A stretch of 64,000 nt of DNA, taken from contig NZ_FNKQ01000005.1 in NCBI RefSeq assembly GCF_900100875.1, positions 1-64,000 of the forward strand, given 5' to 3'. Under the pieces are notes generated by a model. It worked only from the letters and a program-made list of their open reading frames with translations. It had not been told where the DNA came from and searched no databases. Source of the stretch: Halopelagius longus. GTDB lineage: Archaea > Halobacteriota > Halobacteria > Halobacteriales > Haloferacaceae. Position 1 is the first letter of the stretch. The number at the start of each line of letters is the position of its first letter. A program made the translations under genes and the position numbers. Shown one piece after another: positions 25,239 to 34,077 of this stretch.

Positions 25239-25252
25239 TTGGGCTAACCTAT
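25239..25252. promoter_or_regulatory. Degenerate iron box upstream of the small membrane protein
   Basis: TTGGGCTAACCTAT matches 12 of 14 positions of the palindrome TTAGGCTAACCTAA. It lies 48 bases upstream of the divergent-reading start at 25191, suitable for an operator of that gene. Confidence 0.45.
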
Positions 25253-25601
25253 CGAATTTGTAAGGAGTCGAGAACCGTCCGTAGTCGCGTGAAAGAAACG
25301 TTAGACCGCCGTAGGCGCGCCGACGGCTCGGATACGACCGAACAGACGGAATGTATGACAGGTATCAGTACGACCCGTCGGGTGTCTCGGCGAGTTCGCC
25401 TCTTGGCGACAGGGATTTCCGATTCACGTCGGCCGGTCGACGTTCCGTAACGGAGCATACCGTAAGGATATCTCTAACGCCTGCCGGTCTCCTTCGGAGA
25501 TACCGTTACAGAAGTAGCGCTGTAACAGGTGTTTTGTCTTGCGCGTTACGGGGTTGAACTATGGTATCCGTGAACGCGAGAGACGATTCAGAGTGGATTC
25601 G
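25253..25601. other. Intergenic stretch without recognised gene
   Basis: About 350 bases between the iron-linked promoter and the 3' end of the IclR gene. No ORF resembling a haloarchaeal protein is seen on either strand. Confidence 0.4.
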
Positions 25602-26399
25602 TCAGATATTCTCGAACGAATCTGTAGGGAGGGGAGACCGTCGATTCAGTAACTGCCGGTAGGTAACAGAGATGTCGTCCGCCGCCGCCTCTAACTTCCG
25701 GACGAGCGTTTCGCGGTACTCCTCACGCTGAAATTTACTGGTCGGGCCTCCGATCGAGATGCTCCCTACCGTCTCGTTATCGACGGTGAGTGGGCACGCG
25801 ACGAATCCGACTCCGACGGCCTGTTCGTCCCAATCGACGGCGTATCCGTCGTCCGCGATCCGGTCGAGTTCCCGCCGAAGCGTCGCGGGGTCAGTTGTCG
25901 TCTGTTCGGTTACTGCAGGAAGCGAATCTCCGTCCAGTAACTCGTTCCGGCGTTCCTCCGAGAACTCCGCCAGTATCACCTTCCCGGCGGCGTGGGTGTG
26001 AAGCGGCGTCCGAAAACCGCTGTACGGACTGGGGCCGACCCGCCCCCGGTCGGTTTCCGCGTGGAGAAGCACCCACTCTCCCTGTTCTTCGACGCCGAGT
26101 TGGACGAGTTCGCCCGTTTCTCTGTAGAGGTCTACCAGGGAGCGAATCGAAGCGCGAAACAACCGACCGCGGTACTTCTTTCGGTTCCCCAACTGCAGGA
26201 ACCGGTAGCCGAGTTCGTACAGTCCATCGTTCCGGGAGACGAATCCGACCTCCGCTAACGAGGCGAGGTAATCGTGCGCCGTCGCCCTCGTGACCCCGAG
26301 TTCGGCGGCGACTTCGGACGGACGCGCCCCCTCCTGTTCGTCGAGAACCTGCAGCACTCTAAACGCCCGCGCGACCGTTTTGAGAGGTGGGGAGCCCAT
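25602..26399 (-). CDS. IclR-family transcriptional regulator
   Basis: Encodes 265 residues. Residues 8-70 form the IclR winged helix (LKTVARAFRVLQVLDEQEGA, then the recognition helix VTRATAHDYLASLAEVGFV), and residues 85-250 the ligand-binding effector domain (GVEEQGEWVLLHAE, TPLHTHAAGKVILAE, CPLTVDNETVGSISIGGP). Haloarchaeal IclR proteins control sugar-acid and sugar catabolism. It stands at the left edge of the carbohydrate island, and a second IclR lies at 37640; which one senses rhamnose-derived metabolites is unknown. The ATG at 26399 follows an AT-rich promoter on this strand. Confidence 0.9.
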   Translation of the reverse strand: MGSPPLKTVARAFRVLQVLDEQEGARPSEVAAELGVTRATAHDYLASLAEVGFVSRNDGLYELGYRFLQLGNRKKYRGRLFRASIRSLVDLYRETGELVQLGVEEQGEWVLLHAETDRGRVGPSPYSGFRTPLHTHAAGKVILAEFSEERRNELLDGDSLPAVTEQTTTDPATLRRELDRIADDGYAVDWDEQAVGVGFVACPLTVDNETVGSISIGGPTSKFQREEYRETLVRKLEAAADDISVTYRQLLNRRSPLPTDSFENI

Positions 26400-27289
26400 A
26401 CACCGGCCTCTCGTTAGACCCGTATAAATCGTCGGAAAACGACAAACTCGCTCCCTAACGGTACGTCCGTCTCCGGTCTCCCGGTGATGTCAGCGAGAGT
26501 CTCTCGATCCGTTCGACGGACGAGAGCGTCCCTCTTTCCCCGTGAAGCGTCGCTTCGAGTCCCACCGCCGACGCTCTCGTCGCCGCGGTTCGTCCGTTCT
26601 CGGTGCCTCTCGAAGGAATCGCCCTCCGGAAAGCGATTCTCCTCGGCTCAATTACAGTACTATGCTCGTAATGCGCCCACTTACGCGTCTACTGATGGGC
26701 CACGAGACGCTACGAAGGTGGTTGGACCCGAATCGCTCCGCGAGGAGCGCACTCCGACACCTCCGGAACGGCATCCGCTATTGTCGGAACGCTTCCCGAC
26801 GGAATTCCTTCGAAAGAGACGGAACTGCTATTCCGTTCTTCGAGCTAGAGCGCCCGAAGCGAACGTCTCTCTCCGGTGTCCGACACCTGCGAAATGAACG
26901 TGGTTCGTTCGGGCCGAGCCTTCGAAGAATTTGCCCGTGGTATCGGTACCCTCGGTGCGACGTACGAGGTTTTCCCCGCGTTCTCGGGCGCGAGCCGGTT
27001 TGCGAGGCGAACTCGGGTCGGACACCTTTATTCGATATTATCGGATGATTTTCGTCGAGTACGTTTTAACGGGGCCGCTTCTCGCAGGTAATCACGGAAT
27101 TTTCTCCCTTCCCCGACGGACGTATGAATATTGAAGGAGGGGATTCGACGCCCAGTTCCGGTATGATCGGACGCCCACGTTGCCGTCGGAGCCATCTTCG
27201 GACCGAAGATGGCGTACGCCGGGGGCCCGCGGACCCGTGGACGGCCTCGCCATCTCTCTCGTCCTCGCGTTTCGTAGTCTCCTCGAAAG
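26400..27289. other. Gene-poor 890-base interval
   Basis: No convincing gene between the IclR start and the LutB-type stop. Open frames here have Arg/Ser-rich translations typical of non-coding GC-rich DNA. An AT-rich patch (26,650-27,120) is unlike the flanking genes, so this may hold promoter sequence or the eroded remains of a gene or mobile element. Nothing can be identified. Confidence 0.4.
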
Positions 27290-29527
27290 CTATCGAGGCA
27301 ACTCCTCTACGAGTAGTTCGACCGGGTGACGTGGCTGTCGTTCGAGCAGGGCGCCTATCTGTTCGAGACAGGAGGTACCGCTGGCGACGACCCGTCGGTC
27401 GTCGACGCCGTCGGCCTCCAGTTGGCCCCTGAGTCGGTCGCCGACGTCCATGCTGAGTTCGTAGTACTCGGACTTGTAGCCGAAACTCCCCGCCATCCCG
27501 CAGCACTCCACGTCCGAGGTGACGACGTCGTAGCCGCACGCGTTCAGGACGGCGACGGTGTACGTCTCCAAGCCGAGGGTTCGCTGTTGACAGTGGCTGT
27601 GGTAGGCGATACCCTCGCCGTCGCCGGTGGCGAGTGCGTCGGCGTCGGCACCGTTCTCCAGGAGGCCGTAGACGTACTCCAGAACCTCGTAGCTGTTCTC
27701 AGAGAGTAGCGCGAAGGCGTCGCCGTCGACGAGTCGTTCGTACTCCCGCGTGAACATGGCGTGGTCGCTCGGTTCGACGACGACGACGTCGTAGCCGTCA
27801 TCGACGTACGGCGTGAGCGTCTCGGTGACGCGCTCTGCGTGGTCGGCCGCGGTATCGACCATCCCCTGCGAGAAGGGGGCGCGACCGCTGGAGGCCACCG
27901 ACGGAACGACCACCGCCACGCCGAGTGCTTCGAGGGCGCGGACGGCGGCCTTCCCGCGTTCGACCTGCACGTGGTTCGTGTAGAGGTCGGGGTAGAGGAC
28001 GGCGCGTCGTTCGGGACTCGTCGCGCGGGAGTCGCGCTCTGCTCGCGCCGCCCGCTCCTTCGAGGCGGCCGCGCCGCCTCGCTTCTCGAACCACTCGACC
28101 AACGTCTCCCGTTCGAACTCCGGCAGGTCGCGCCGGGGATCGATACCGAGCACCTTCTCCATCGCCCACCGGGACGCGTCGGTGTCGGCGAGCCAGTTCG
28201 AGAGCGGCGCCGTCGCGCTTCCGAGTTTCGCCACCGTCTCGAAGTTGCCGAAGAACCGCTTTTGGACGTCGACGCCGCCGGGTTCCTCGTCCGGCGTCAA
28301 CCCCTCGACCAACCAGTCGAACTCCGTCTCGTCTCCGCGGTTGATCCGGTCGCGAACGACCGTGTTTATCCACGGGATGTCTATCTTCACCGGGCAGGCG
28401 TTGACGCACCGCGTACAGCCGGTACAGAGGTCGTTGAACTCCGCGGCGGTGTCGGATCCCTCGATCCCCGCCTCCCATCCCGTCGCGATGCCGCCCGAGT
28501 AGGTTTCGCCGCCGAAGGCGTGCCCGCCGACGCTCTGGAAGTTCGCACAGGAGTTCGAACACGCCGAGCATCGAATGCAGTACAGCGTCTCCTCGAGGTG
28601 TTCGTCCTCGCGCATCTCCATGCGGCCGTTGTCGATGAGAACGAGGTGGAACTCCCGGTCGGCGTCGAACTCCGACAGCGGTGTGGTGTCGTCGTCGAAG
28701 TCGACGACCGGGGTGTCCACGGGCGGCGTGAGAAGCGAGACGTAGGAGGTGATGTCCTGTCCCGTCCCGGACCGACCGATGAGTTCGACGAACGGTTGGA
28801 GGTCCTCGACGGACGGAATCACCTTCTCGACACCCGCGACGGTTATCTGCGTGTCCGTCGCGGCGACGGTCTTTCGCGCGTTACCCTCACTCGTGACGAG
28901 TGCCATCGTCCCGGTGTCGGCGGTGATGAAGTTCGCGCCCGTCATCCCCACCTCCGCGTCGACTATCTGCTCGCCGAGTCTCTCTCGCGCGAAGTACGTG
29001 AGGTCTTCCGCGGTTTCGAGGGGTTCTTGGGGGTCGAACCGTTCGTCGAACAGGTCGGCGATGGCCTCCCTCGATTTGTGGATGGCCGGTGCGACGATGT
29101 GCGAGGGCGCTTCCTCCGCGAGTTGGAGCACCCACTCGCCGAGGTCGGTCTCCACCACGTCCACGCCGTCGGCTTCGAGCACGTCGTTGACCTCTATCTC
29201 CTCGGTGGTCATCGACTTCGACTTCACGACGCGGTCGGCGTCTCGGTCCGAGACGACCGAGCGGATGTAGTCGTTGGCGTCCTCGGCGTCGTCGGCGATG
29301 TACACCGTCCCGCCGTTGGCCTCGACGCTCTCCCGGAGTTCCTCGACGAGTTCCGGAAGGCGTTCGATGGCGTCCTCCTTGACGGCGCGGGCCTCGTCCT
29401 TCAGCGACTCGTAGTCTTCGAGGTCGGCGACCGACCGGTACCGACCCTCGTTGAACGCCCGCGTGTTCTCCGCCACCGCCGCGCCCTCGGTCCGCATCAG
29501 CCTGCGGATGTCGTCGGCCTTGGACAT
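27290..29527 (-). CDS. LutB/LutA-type fusion: LUD domain, two 4Fe-4S sites and cysteine-rich CCG domain
   Basis: Encodes 745 residues. The N-terminal 330 residues are a LUD (LutB) domain (KSKSMTTEEIEVN, GMTGANFITADTGTMAL). A ferredoxin module follows with two clusters (CIRCSACSNSC and CTGCTRCVNACP), then a LutA/GlpC-like CCG region in the last 250 residues. The second CCG motif is intact (ECCGMAGSFGYK), but at the first the expected CCG reads SSG (ASSGRAPFSQG). It should form an electron-transfer complex oxidising L-lactate to pyruvate with the LUD protein encoded two bases upstream. L-lactate is the expected end product of the rhamnose genes nearby. Glycolate or another hydroxy acid is an alternative. 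Confidence 0.86.
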   Translation of the reverse strand: MSKADDIRRLMRTEGAAVAENTRAFNEGRYRSVADLEDYESLKDEARAVKEDAIERLPELVEELRESVEANGGTVYIADDAEDANDYIRSVVSDRDADRVVKSKSMTTEEIEVNDVLEADGVDVVETDLGEWVLQLAEEAPSHIVAPAIHKSREAIADLFDERFDPQEPLETAEDLTYFARERLGEQIVDAEVGMTGANFITADTGTMALVTSEGNARKTVAATDTQITVAGVEKVIPSVEDLQPFVELIGRSGTGQDITSYVSLLTPPVDTPVVDFDDDTTPLSEFDADREFHLVLIDNGRMEMREDEHLEETLYCIRCSACSNSCANFQSVGGHAFGGETYSGGIATGWEAGIEGSDTAAEFNDLCTGCTRCVNACPVKIDIPWINTVVRDRINRGDETEFDWLVEGLTPDEEPGGVDVQKRFFGNFETVAKLGSATAPLSNWLADTDASRWAMEKVLGIDPRRDLPEFERETLVEWFEKRGGAAASKERAARAERDSRATSPERRAVLYPDLYTNHVQVERGKAAVRALEALGVAVVVPSVASSGRAPFSQGMVDTAADHAERVTETLTPYVDDGYDVVVVEPSDHAMFTREYERLVDGDAFALLSENSYEVLEYVYGLLENGADADALATGDGEGIAYHSHCQQRTLGLETYTVAVLNACGYDVVTSDVECCGMAGSFGYKSEYYELSMDVGDRLRGQLEADGVDDRRVVASGTSCLEQIGALLERQPRHPVELLVEELPR

Positions 29528-29529
29528 CG

Positions 29530-30054
29530 TCACTCGCCCCCCGTGAGAACGACGACGCGGACCTCCCGCGGTCCGTGCGCTCCCTTCACCAACGCCCCCA
29601 TGTCGGCCGTCGCGCTCGGTCCGGTCGCGAGGACGGCGCTTCCCTTCGTCCGACGGAACTCCGATCCGACCGACCGAATCGCCGACTCCATGTCTCGCTC
29701 GACGTCTCCCTCTCGGACGACGGCAACGTGACGGTCCACGAACAGACTCACGAGTTCGCTGGCGCGGTCGGTGACCGAGAGGACGAGCGACCCGTAGTCG
29801 GCGATTCCGAGGCTCGCCCCGGTCACACCTGTTTTCGCCGCTCGAAGCGTCGCGGGCGTCGGGTCGACTTCGACGGACGTCCCGGACAGGGCGAGTTCGG
29901 GGTCGTCGAACGTCTCCTCGAGGGCGACGCCGACGGCGGGTGAGTCGACGAGTTCGTCGACGCGGCTCCGGAACTCCGTTCCGTCGACGCGCGTTACGGA
30001 CACGCCCAACTCGTCCAGTACGGACTCGAACCGCGAGAGTGCGGATGACGACAT
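29530..30054 (-). CDS. LUD-domain protein, LutC-type
   Basis: Encodes 174 residues with the compact LUD fold: VGVALEETF, GVTGASLGIADYGSLVLSV, FVDRHVAVVREGDV and ATGPSATADMGALVKGAHGP, the end motif typical of LutC. It is the small partner of the LutB/LutA-type fusion encoded two bases downstream, forming an L-lactate utilisation unit on the minus strand. It diverges from the zinc alcohol dehydrogenase at 30242, so the spacer 30055-30241 holds both promoters, including TATTAG near 30178. Confidence 0.88.
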   Translation of the reverse strand: MSSSALSRFESVLDELGVSVTRVDGTEFRSRVDELVDSPAVGVALEETFDDPELALSGTSVEVDPTPATLRAAKTGVTGASLGIADYGSLVLSVTDRASELVSLFVDRHVAVVREGDVERDMESAIRSVGSEFRRTKGSAVLATGPSATADMGALVKGAHGPREVRVVVLTGGE

Positions 30055-30241
30055 CAGTATGCGAACGCGAGCGCCGCACCACTATTTAGTTTCGGTTGTA
30101 ACACCGCCCAGCGCCGCGGTCTCCGTCGGCGACCCGCCCGATTTACCGTTATCCGGACGCACCCCCGCTGTACCCAAAATTATTAGCCCGCCTACCCGTA
30201 TGGCTTTACTGAGTCGACTACCCCGACCATTACCAGCAACT

Positions 30242-31276
30242 ATGAAAGCAATCGTTCAGACCGGGCCTCGCTCCGTAGAGACGCAGGAGCGTCAAGCCCC
30301 CTCTCCAGACGCAGACGAAGTGCTCGTGAAAGTCCACACGGCCGGACTATGCGGGAGCGACGCTCACGCGTACAAGTACGACGGCGGATACGAGTGGATA
30401 CCCATCCCGCGCATCATGGGCCACGAGTACTCCGGTGAAGTCGTCGAGGTCGGTTCCGACGTGGAGGAGTTCGCGGAGGGCGACAAAGTCGTCGAGGAAC
30501 CGATTCACGACTGCGGCCACTGCTTCCAGTGTAAGAACGGACAGCCGAACGTCTGTCAGAACTTCTCCATCACCGGGATGCACCGGGACGGAGCGTACAC
30601 CGAGTACGTCGCCGTCGCGCCCGAACATCTCCACGCCGTCCCCGAGAGCGTTCCGCTCAGACACGCGGCCATCACGGAACCGACGAGCATCGCGGCGCGT
30701 GCGGTCCTCAGTCAGTCGAACGCGACGCCGGGAGACAACGTTCTCGTCGAAGGGCCGGGGCCGATAGGCGTCCTCGTCGCCGCCGTCGCGGACTCCCTCG
30801 GCGCGAACGTCGTCGTCTCCGGCCTCGAACAGGACACCAAGTACCGACTGCCGCTACTCGAAGATATGGGCATCGAGACGGTCAACGTCCAGTCGGACTC
30901 CGGAATCGACGACTACGTCGATTCGCTCACCGACGGCGTCGGGTTCGACGTGGTGTTCGACGCGACGGGTCACCACACCGGCGTCGGGACGGCGACCCAG
31001 CACACCCGGAAGGGCGGGCAGGTGGTCGTCGTGGGCATCCCCAACGACACCAGCGAAGTCAGCCTCACGCCGGTCGTCCGCGGCGAAATCGAGGTCAACA
31101 CCTCGTACGGGTCGACGTGGACGAACTTCGAACAGGCGCTCAGGCTGATGGAACGCGGCGACATCGCCGTCGACAAAATCCTCGACACGTCGTACGACAC
31201 CGACGACCCCGCGTCGGCGTTCGAGGCGTTCCTCAGTTCCGAGACCTGCAAGCCGGTGTTCCAGTTCGACCGCTGA
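30242..31276 (+). CDS. Zinc-dependent medium-chain alcohol/polyol dehydrogenase
   Basis: Encodes 344 residues of the MDR superfamily. Catalytic zinc ligands are Cys37 (GLCGSD), His61 and Glu62 (MGHEYSGEV); four structural zinc cysteines lie at 91, 94, 97 and 105 (CGHCFQCKNGQPNVC). The Rossmann motif is EGPGPIGVL. It resembles threonine- and sorbitol-dehydrogenase-like enzymes. Its place beside the rhamnonate dehydratase makes oxidation of 2-keto-3-deoxy-L-rhamnonate at C4, or of L-rhamnose or lactaldehyde, reasonable candidates; the sequence cannot choose. The frame opens at 30059, but the ATG at 30242 gives a standard MKAIVQTGP start. Confidence 0.9.
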   Translation: MKAIVQTGPRSVETQERQAPSPDADEVLVKVHTAGLCGSDAHAYKYDGGYEWIPIPRIMGHEYSGEVVEVGSDVEEFAEGDKVVEEPIHDCGHCFQCKNGQPNVCQNFSITGMHRDGAYTEYVAVAPEHLHAVPESVPLRHAAITEPTSIAARAVLSQSNATPGDNVLVEGPGPIGVLVAAVADSLGANVVVSGLEQDTKYRLPLLEDMGIETVNVQSDSGIDDYVDSLTDGVGFDVVFDATGHHTGVGTATQHTRKGGQVVVVGIPNDTSEVSLTPVVRGEIEVNTSYGSTWTNFEQALRLMERGDIAVDKILDTSYDTDDPASAFEAFLSSETCKPVFQFDR

Positions 31277-31401
31277 CCCACCGTCTCAGTCGTGCGCGCC
31301 GTCGGCCCCGAGTCGAGAGCGCACGCACTGCACCGCCCAGCGGAGTCTGCGATGGAAAATTCTTTAGGTTACCGCGTGGTGGTGCCGATACGAAACTACC
31401 G

Positions 31402-32607
31402 ATGGAGATTACAGACATTTCGGCGACGAAAGTGAGTACCGAGTCGTGGGGCGAGTTCGTCGAGTTCCCCCTCGTGACGGTCATGAGCAAGTACGACGAG
31501 TACAACAACGCCGACGGCGACAACCCGCAGGCCCGCCGCAAGTGGATGGGCCCCGTCGGCGACGTGGTGGTCGAAGTCGAGACTGACGCCGGCATCACGG
31601 GCGTCGGCCACGGCAACTGGGCGACCGGTGCCATCGCAACCATCGTCGAGGAGACGCTCTCGAAACTCGTCGTCGGCGAGGACCCCCGAGAACGGGAGAA
31701 GCTCTGGGACATGATGTACCGCGCGACCATCCCGTTCGGGCGGAAGGGCGCGGCCATCGAAGCCATCAGCGCCGTCGACCTCGCTCTGTGGGACATCGCC
31801 GGGAAAGAGGCCGACAAGCCCGTCTACGAACTCCTCGGCGGTCCCGTGCAGGACGAAATCCCCGCCTACGCGAGCAACCTCCACCCCGTCGACCTCGAAA
31901 CGCTGGAACGAGAGGCGCTCGAGTACGTCGAGCAGGGCTTCGACGCGATGAAACTCCGCTTCCAGTACGGTCCGGAGGCGGGACGGGCGGGTATGGAGAA
32001 GAACGAGGAGATCGTGAAGACGGTGCGGGACGCCGTCGGCCACGACATCAAGGTCGCCGGCGACGCGTACATGGGCTGGACCGTCCGCTACGCGAAGAAG
32101 ATGCTGAAGCGACTGGAGAAGTACGACATGGAGTGGGTCGAAGAGCCCGTCATCCCCGACGACTTAGACGGCTACGCCGAGGTCCGCGCGTCGACGGACG
32201 TGCCCATCTCCGGCGGCGAACACGAGTTCACCCGCTGGGGGTACAAGGAGATGCTGGAGAAGGAGACTGTCGACATCCTCCAACCCGACGTCCACCGCAT
32301 GGGCGGACTGACCGAACTGCTGCGGGTCGACGCGATGGCCAGTGCGCGCGACGTGCCCGTAATCCCGCACTCGGGGACGAACCCGCACCTGCACTTCATC
32401 GCCGCCTCCGCGAACTCCCCGATGGCGGAGTACTTCCCCATCCCCGAGTGGTACAAAGAACAGCAGGGCGACAAAGAGTCGACGTACGCCGACGCCATCT
32501 ACCAGCACCCGCCGAACGCGGAGGACGGCGTCATCCCCCTCCCGGACGGCGTCGGCCTGAGCGCCGAACTCAACCGCGAGGCGTTGGACCACTTCGCCGT
32601 GGAGTGA
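31402..32607 (+). CDS. Enolase-superfamily dehydratase, probable L-rhamnonate dehydratase
   Basis: Encodes 401 residues of the mandelate racemase/muconate lactonising family. Metal and catalytic residues can be placed: Lys in MKLRF (184), Asp221 (VAGDAYMGW), Glu247 (WVEEP), Glu273 in ISGGEHEFTRWG, and His323 in VIPHSGTNPHLHF. The GEHEFTRxG segment and the late SPMAEYFPIPE region are those of L-rhamnonate dehydratases, which convert L-rhamnonate to 2-keto-3-deoxy-L-rhamnonate. The nearby alpha-L-rhamnosidase supports that substrate over other sugar acids. An ATG at 31402 gives the standard MEITDISATKV start. The luciferase-like gene follows after two bases. Confidence 0.87.
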   Translation: MEITDISATKVSTESWGEFVEFPLVTVMSKYDEYNNADGDNPQARRKWMGPVGDVVVEVETDAGITGVGHGNWATGAIATIVEETLSKLVVGEDPREREKLWDMMYRATIPFGRKGAAIEAISAVDLALWDIAGKEADKPVYELLGGPVQDEIPAYASNLHPVDLETLEREALEYVEQGFDAMKLRFQYGPEAGRAGMEKNEEIVKTVRDAVGHDIKVAGDAYMGWTVRYAKKMLKRLEKYDMEWVEEPVIPDDLDGYAEVRASTDVPISGGEHEFTRWGYKEMLEKETVDILQPDVHRMGGLTELLRVDAMASARDVPVIPHSGTNPHLHFIAASANSPMAEYFPIPEWYKEQQGDKESTYADAIYQHPPNAEDGVIPLPDGVGLSAELNREALDHFAVE

Positions 32608-32609
32608 CC

Positions 32610-33638
32610 ATGCCGGACATCAGCTTCGAGTACAACGTGCCGGTGTTCGCGGGCGCGCCGGAGTCGGGCACCGACCCCGTCCACCGGGACACGCCGTCCT
32701 ACGAGTCCCTCGATTGGGAGACGACGAAGATGGGCGTCGAGACGGCGGAGGAACTCGGCTTCGACGCGGTGTGGGCGCCGGACCACCTGATGCTCGGCCG
32801 CGACCACGCCGAGTACGAGTGTTGGACGCTGTTGAGCGCGATTGCGGGATTCACCGACGACGTCAACGTGGGGTCGCTGGTGCTCTGTAACGACTACCGC
32901 AACCCCGCCTTGGTGGCGAAGATGGCCGCCACGCTCGACGTCATCTCCGAGGGCCGACTCGAACTCGGACTCGGTGCGGGGTGGCACGAACCCGAGTACG
33001 ACGCCTACGGCTGGGAGTACCGCGACGGGTTCGAGCGCTTGATGCGGTTAGACGAGTCCATCCGTCTGATGAAGCGGATGTGGGAGGCCGGGAGCGACGG
33101 CGCGAGTTTCGACGGCGAGCGCTACCAAATCGACGACGCGTACTGCTCGCCGCCGCCGGTACAGGACCCCCACCCGCCCATACTCGTCGGCGGACAGGGC
33201 GAGGAGGTGACGCTGAAGTTGGTCGCAAAGCACGCCGACGTGTGGAACACGGACGTGTTCAACGGCGACGTGGAGACGTTAGAGCACAAGATTAGCGTCA
33301 TCGAGGACCACTGCGAGACGGTCGGCAGGGACCCCGACGAGATAGAGTACTCTTGGGACGGACACGTCATCTGCACCCGCGACGAGGAGAAACTCGACCG
33401 GATGCTCGACCTGATGCTCCCCATCCAGTTCGAAGAGGAGTATCAGGACCAAGCGAACATCGAGACGGAGGAAGACGCCCGGGAGTTCTTCGTCATGGGG
33501 ACGCCCGAGGAGTGCGCCGAAGCCATCGAGAGGCGCATCGACGCGGGCGTGACGAAGTTCCAAGGGTGGTTCATCGATTTCCCCGACACCGAGGGGATGG
33601 AACTGTTCGCCGACGAAGTGATTCCGCAGTTCGCCTGA
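32610..33638 (+). CDS. Luciferase-like (LLM) flavin/F420-dependent oxidoreductase
   Basis: Encodes 342 residues with the bacterial luciferase-like TIM barrel: VETAEELGFDAVWAPDHL, then NVGSLVLCNDYRNPALVAK, ISEGRLELGLGAGWHEPEY, PPILVGGQGEEVTLKLVA and the closing GTPEECAEAIERRIDAG. Haloarchaea make coenzyme F420, so an F420- or FMN-dependent hydride transfer or monooxygenation is expected. It sits two bases after the rhamnonate dehydratase and is surely co-transcribed, implying an oxidoreductive step on a sugar-acid intermediate. No signal peptide; cytoplasmic. Confidence 0.88.
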   Translation: MPDISFEYNVPVFAGAPESGTDPVHRDTPSYESLDWETTKMGVETAEELGFDAVWAPDHLMLGRDHAEYECWTLLSAIAGFTDDVNVGSLVLCNDYRNPALVAKMAATLDVISEGRLELGLGAGWHEPEYDAYGWEYRDGFERLMRLDESIRLMKRMWEAGSDGASFDGERYQIDDAYCSPPPVQDPHPPILVGGQGEEVTLKLVAKHADVWNTDVFNGDVETLEHKISVIEDHCETVGRDPDEIEYSWDGHVICTRDEEKLDRMLDLMLPIQFEEEYQDQANIETEEDAREFFVMGTPEECAEAIERRIDAGVTKFQGWFIDFPDTEGMELFADEVIPQFA

Positions 33639-33649
33639 GGCGTCGGGCG

Positions 33650-33656
33650 ATTTTTC
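33650..33656 (+). terminator. Possible oligo-T terminator
   Basis: A run of five T residues 12 bases after the stop of the luciferase-like gene; the first T-run downstream of the ADH-dehydratase-LLM gene group. Confidence 0.35.
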
Positions 33657-33715
33657 GTTGCGTTCGCCTCGGCGTCAACCACAGGAGTATTACCGATGCC
33701 TGATGGAGAGGGGGT

Positions 33716-33904
33716 ATGAAATACGCCGACACGGTGGTTCGGGTCACGTGACTGACGGTACGCAACCCGTTCGCGGTCCTACTGATGAGTCTCGCCGTCA
33801 CGGTGTCGATGCTGCCGTTCTTCACCGGGTTCGTCCTCGCCGGGGCCGTCGGCGACGATGCGTTCTCCGCCCTCCTCTCCGAACTCTTTCGTCAGATGCT
33901 CTAA
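33716..33904 (+). pseudogene. Small membrane-protein ORF interrupted by an in-frame TGA
   Basis: An ATG at 33716 lies about 26 bases after a GTATTA box, as in a leaderless gene, but after eleven codons (MKYADTVVRVT) the frame meets TGA at 33749-33751. The same frame then stays open for 50 codons, with NPFAVLLMSLAVTVSMLPFF and a second apolar stretch, ending at TAA 33902-33904. Read through, it is a 62-codon membrane protein. Either this is a nonsense-mutated pseudogene, or the real protein starts at the internal ATG at 33785 (39 residues). No family is recognised. Confidence 0.45.
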
Positions 33905-34077
33905 GTTAAGCTCGCCCATGCGATACGTAGTCATCCCACTTGTAGACATTAAGACTTTCCCATTAAATCATTACCCGCGCGACGAACCGACCGCTTCGGT
34001 ACCGTCGGTTCTCCCGGAGAATCGGTGTTCCGGGCCTGAGTGCAAAGATTTACCTTATCATATACACAGTTCCATCT

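Noticed and set aside
26542-27048. 168-codon frame in the gene-poor interval
   Set aside because: Arg/Ser-rich translation, no promoter box, no domain; looks like non-coding DNA.
27761-29731. 656-codon plus-strand frame across the LutB/LutA fusion
   Set aside because: Antisense shadow; the minus strand carries clear Fe-S and LUD motifs in frame.
30242-31276. Assignment of the zinc alcohol dehydrogenase as threonine dehydrogenase
   Set aside because: Similar overall, but the neighbourhood is sugar catabolism and no threonine-specific partner gene (KBL) is present, so the specific name is not supported.
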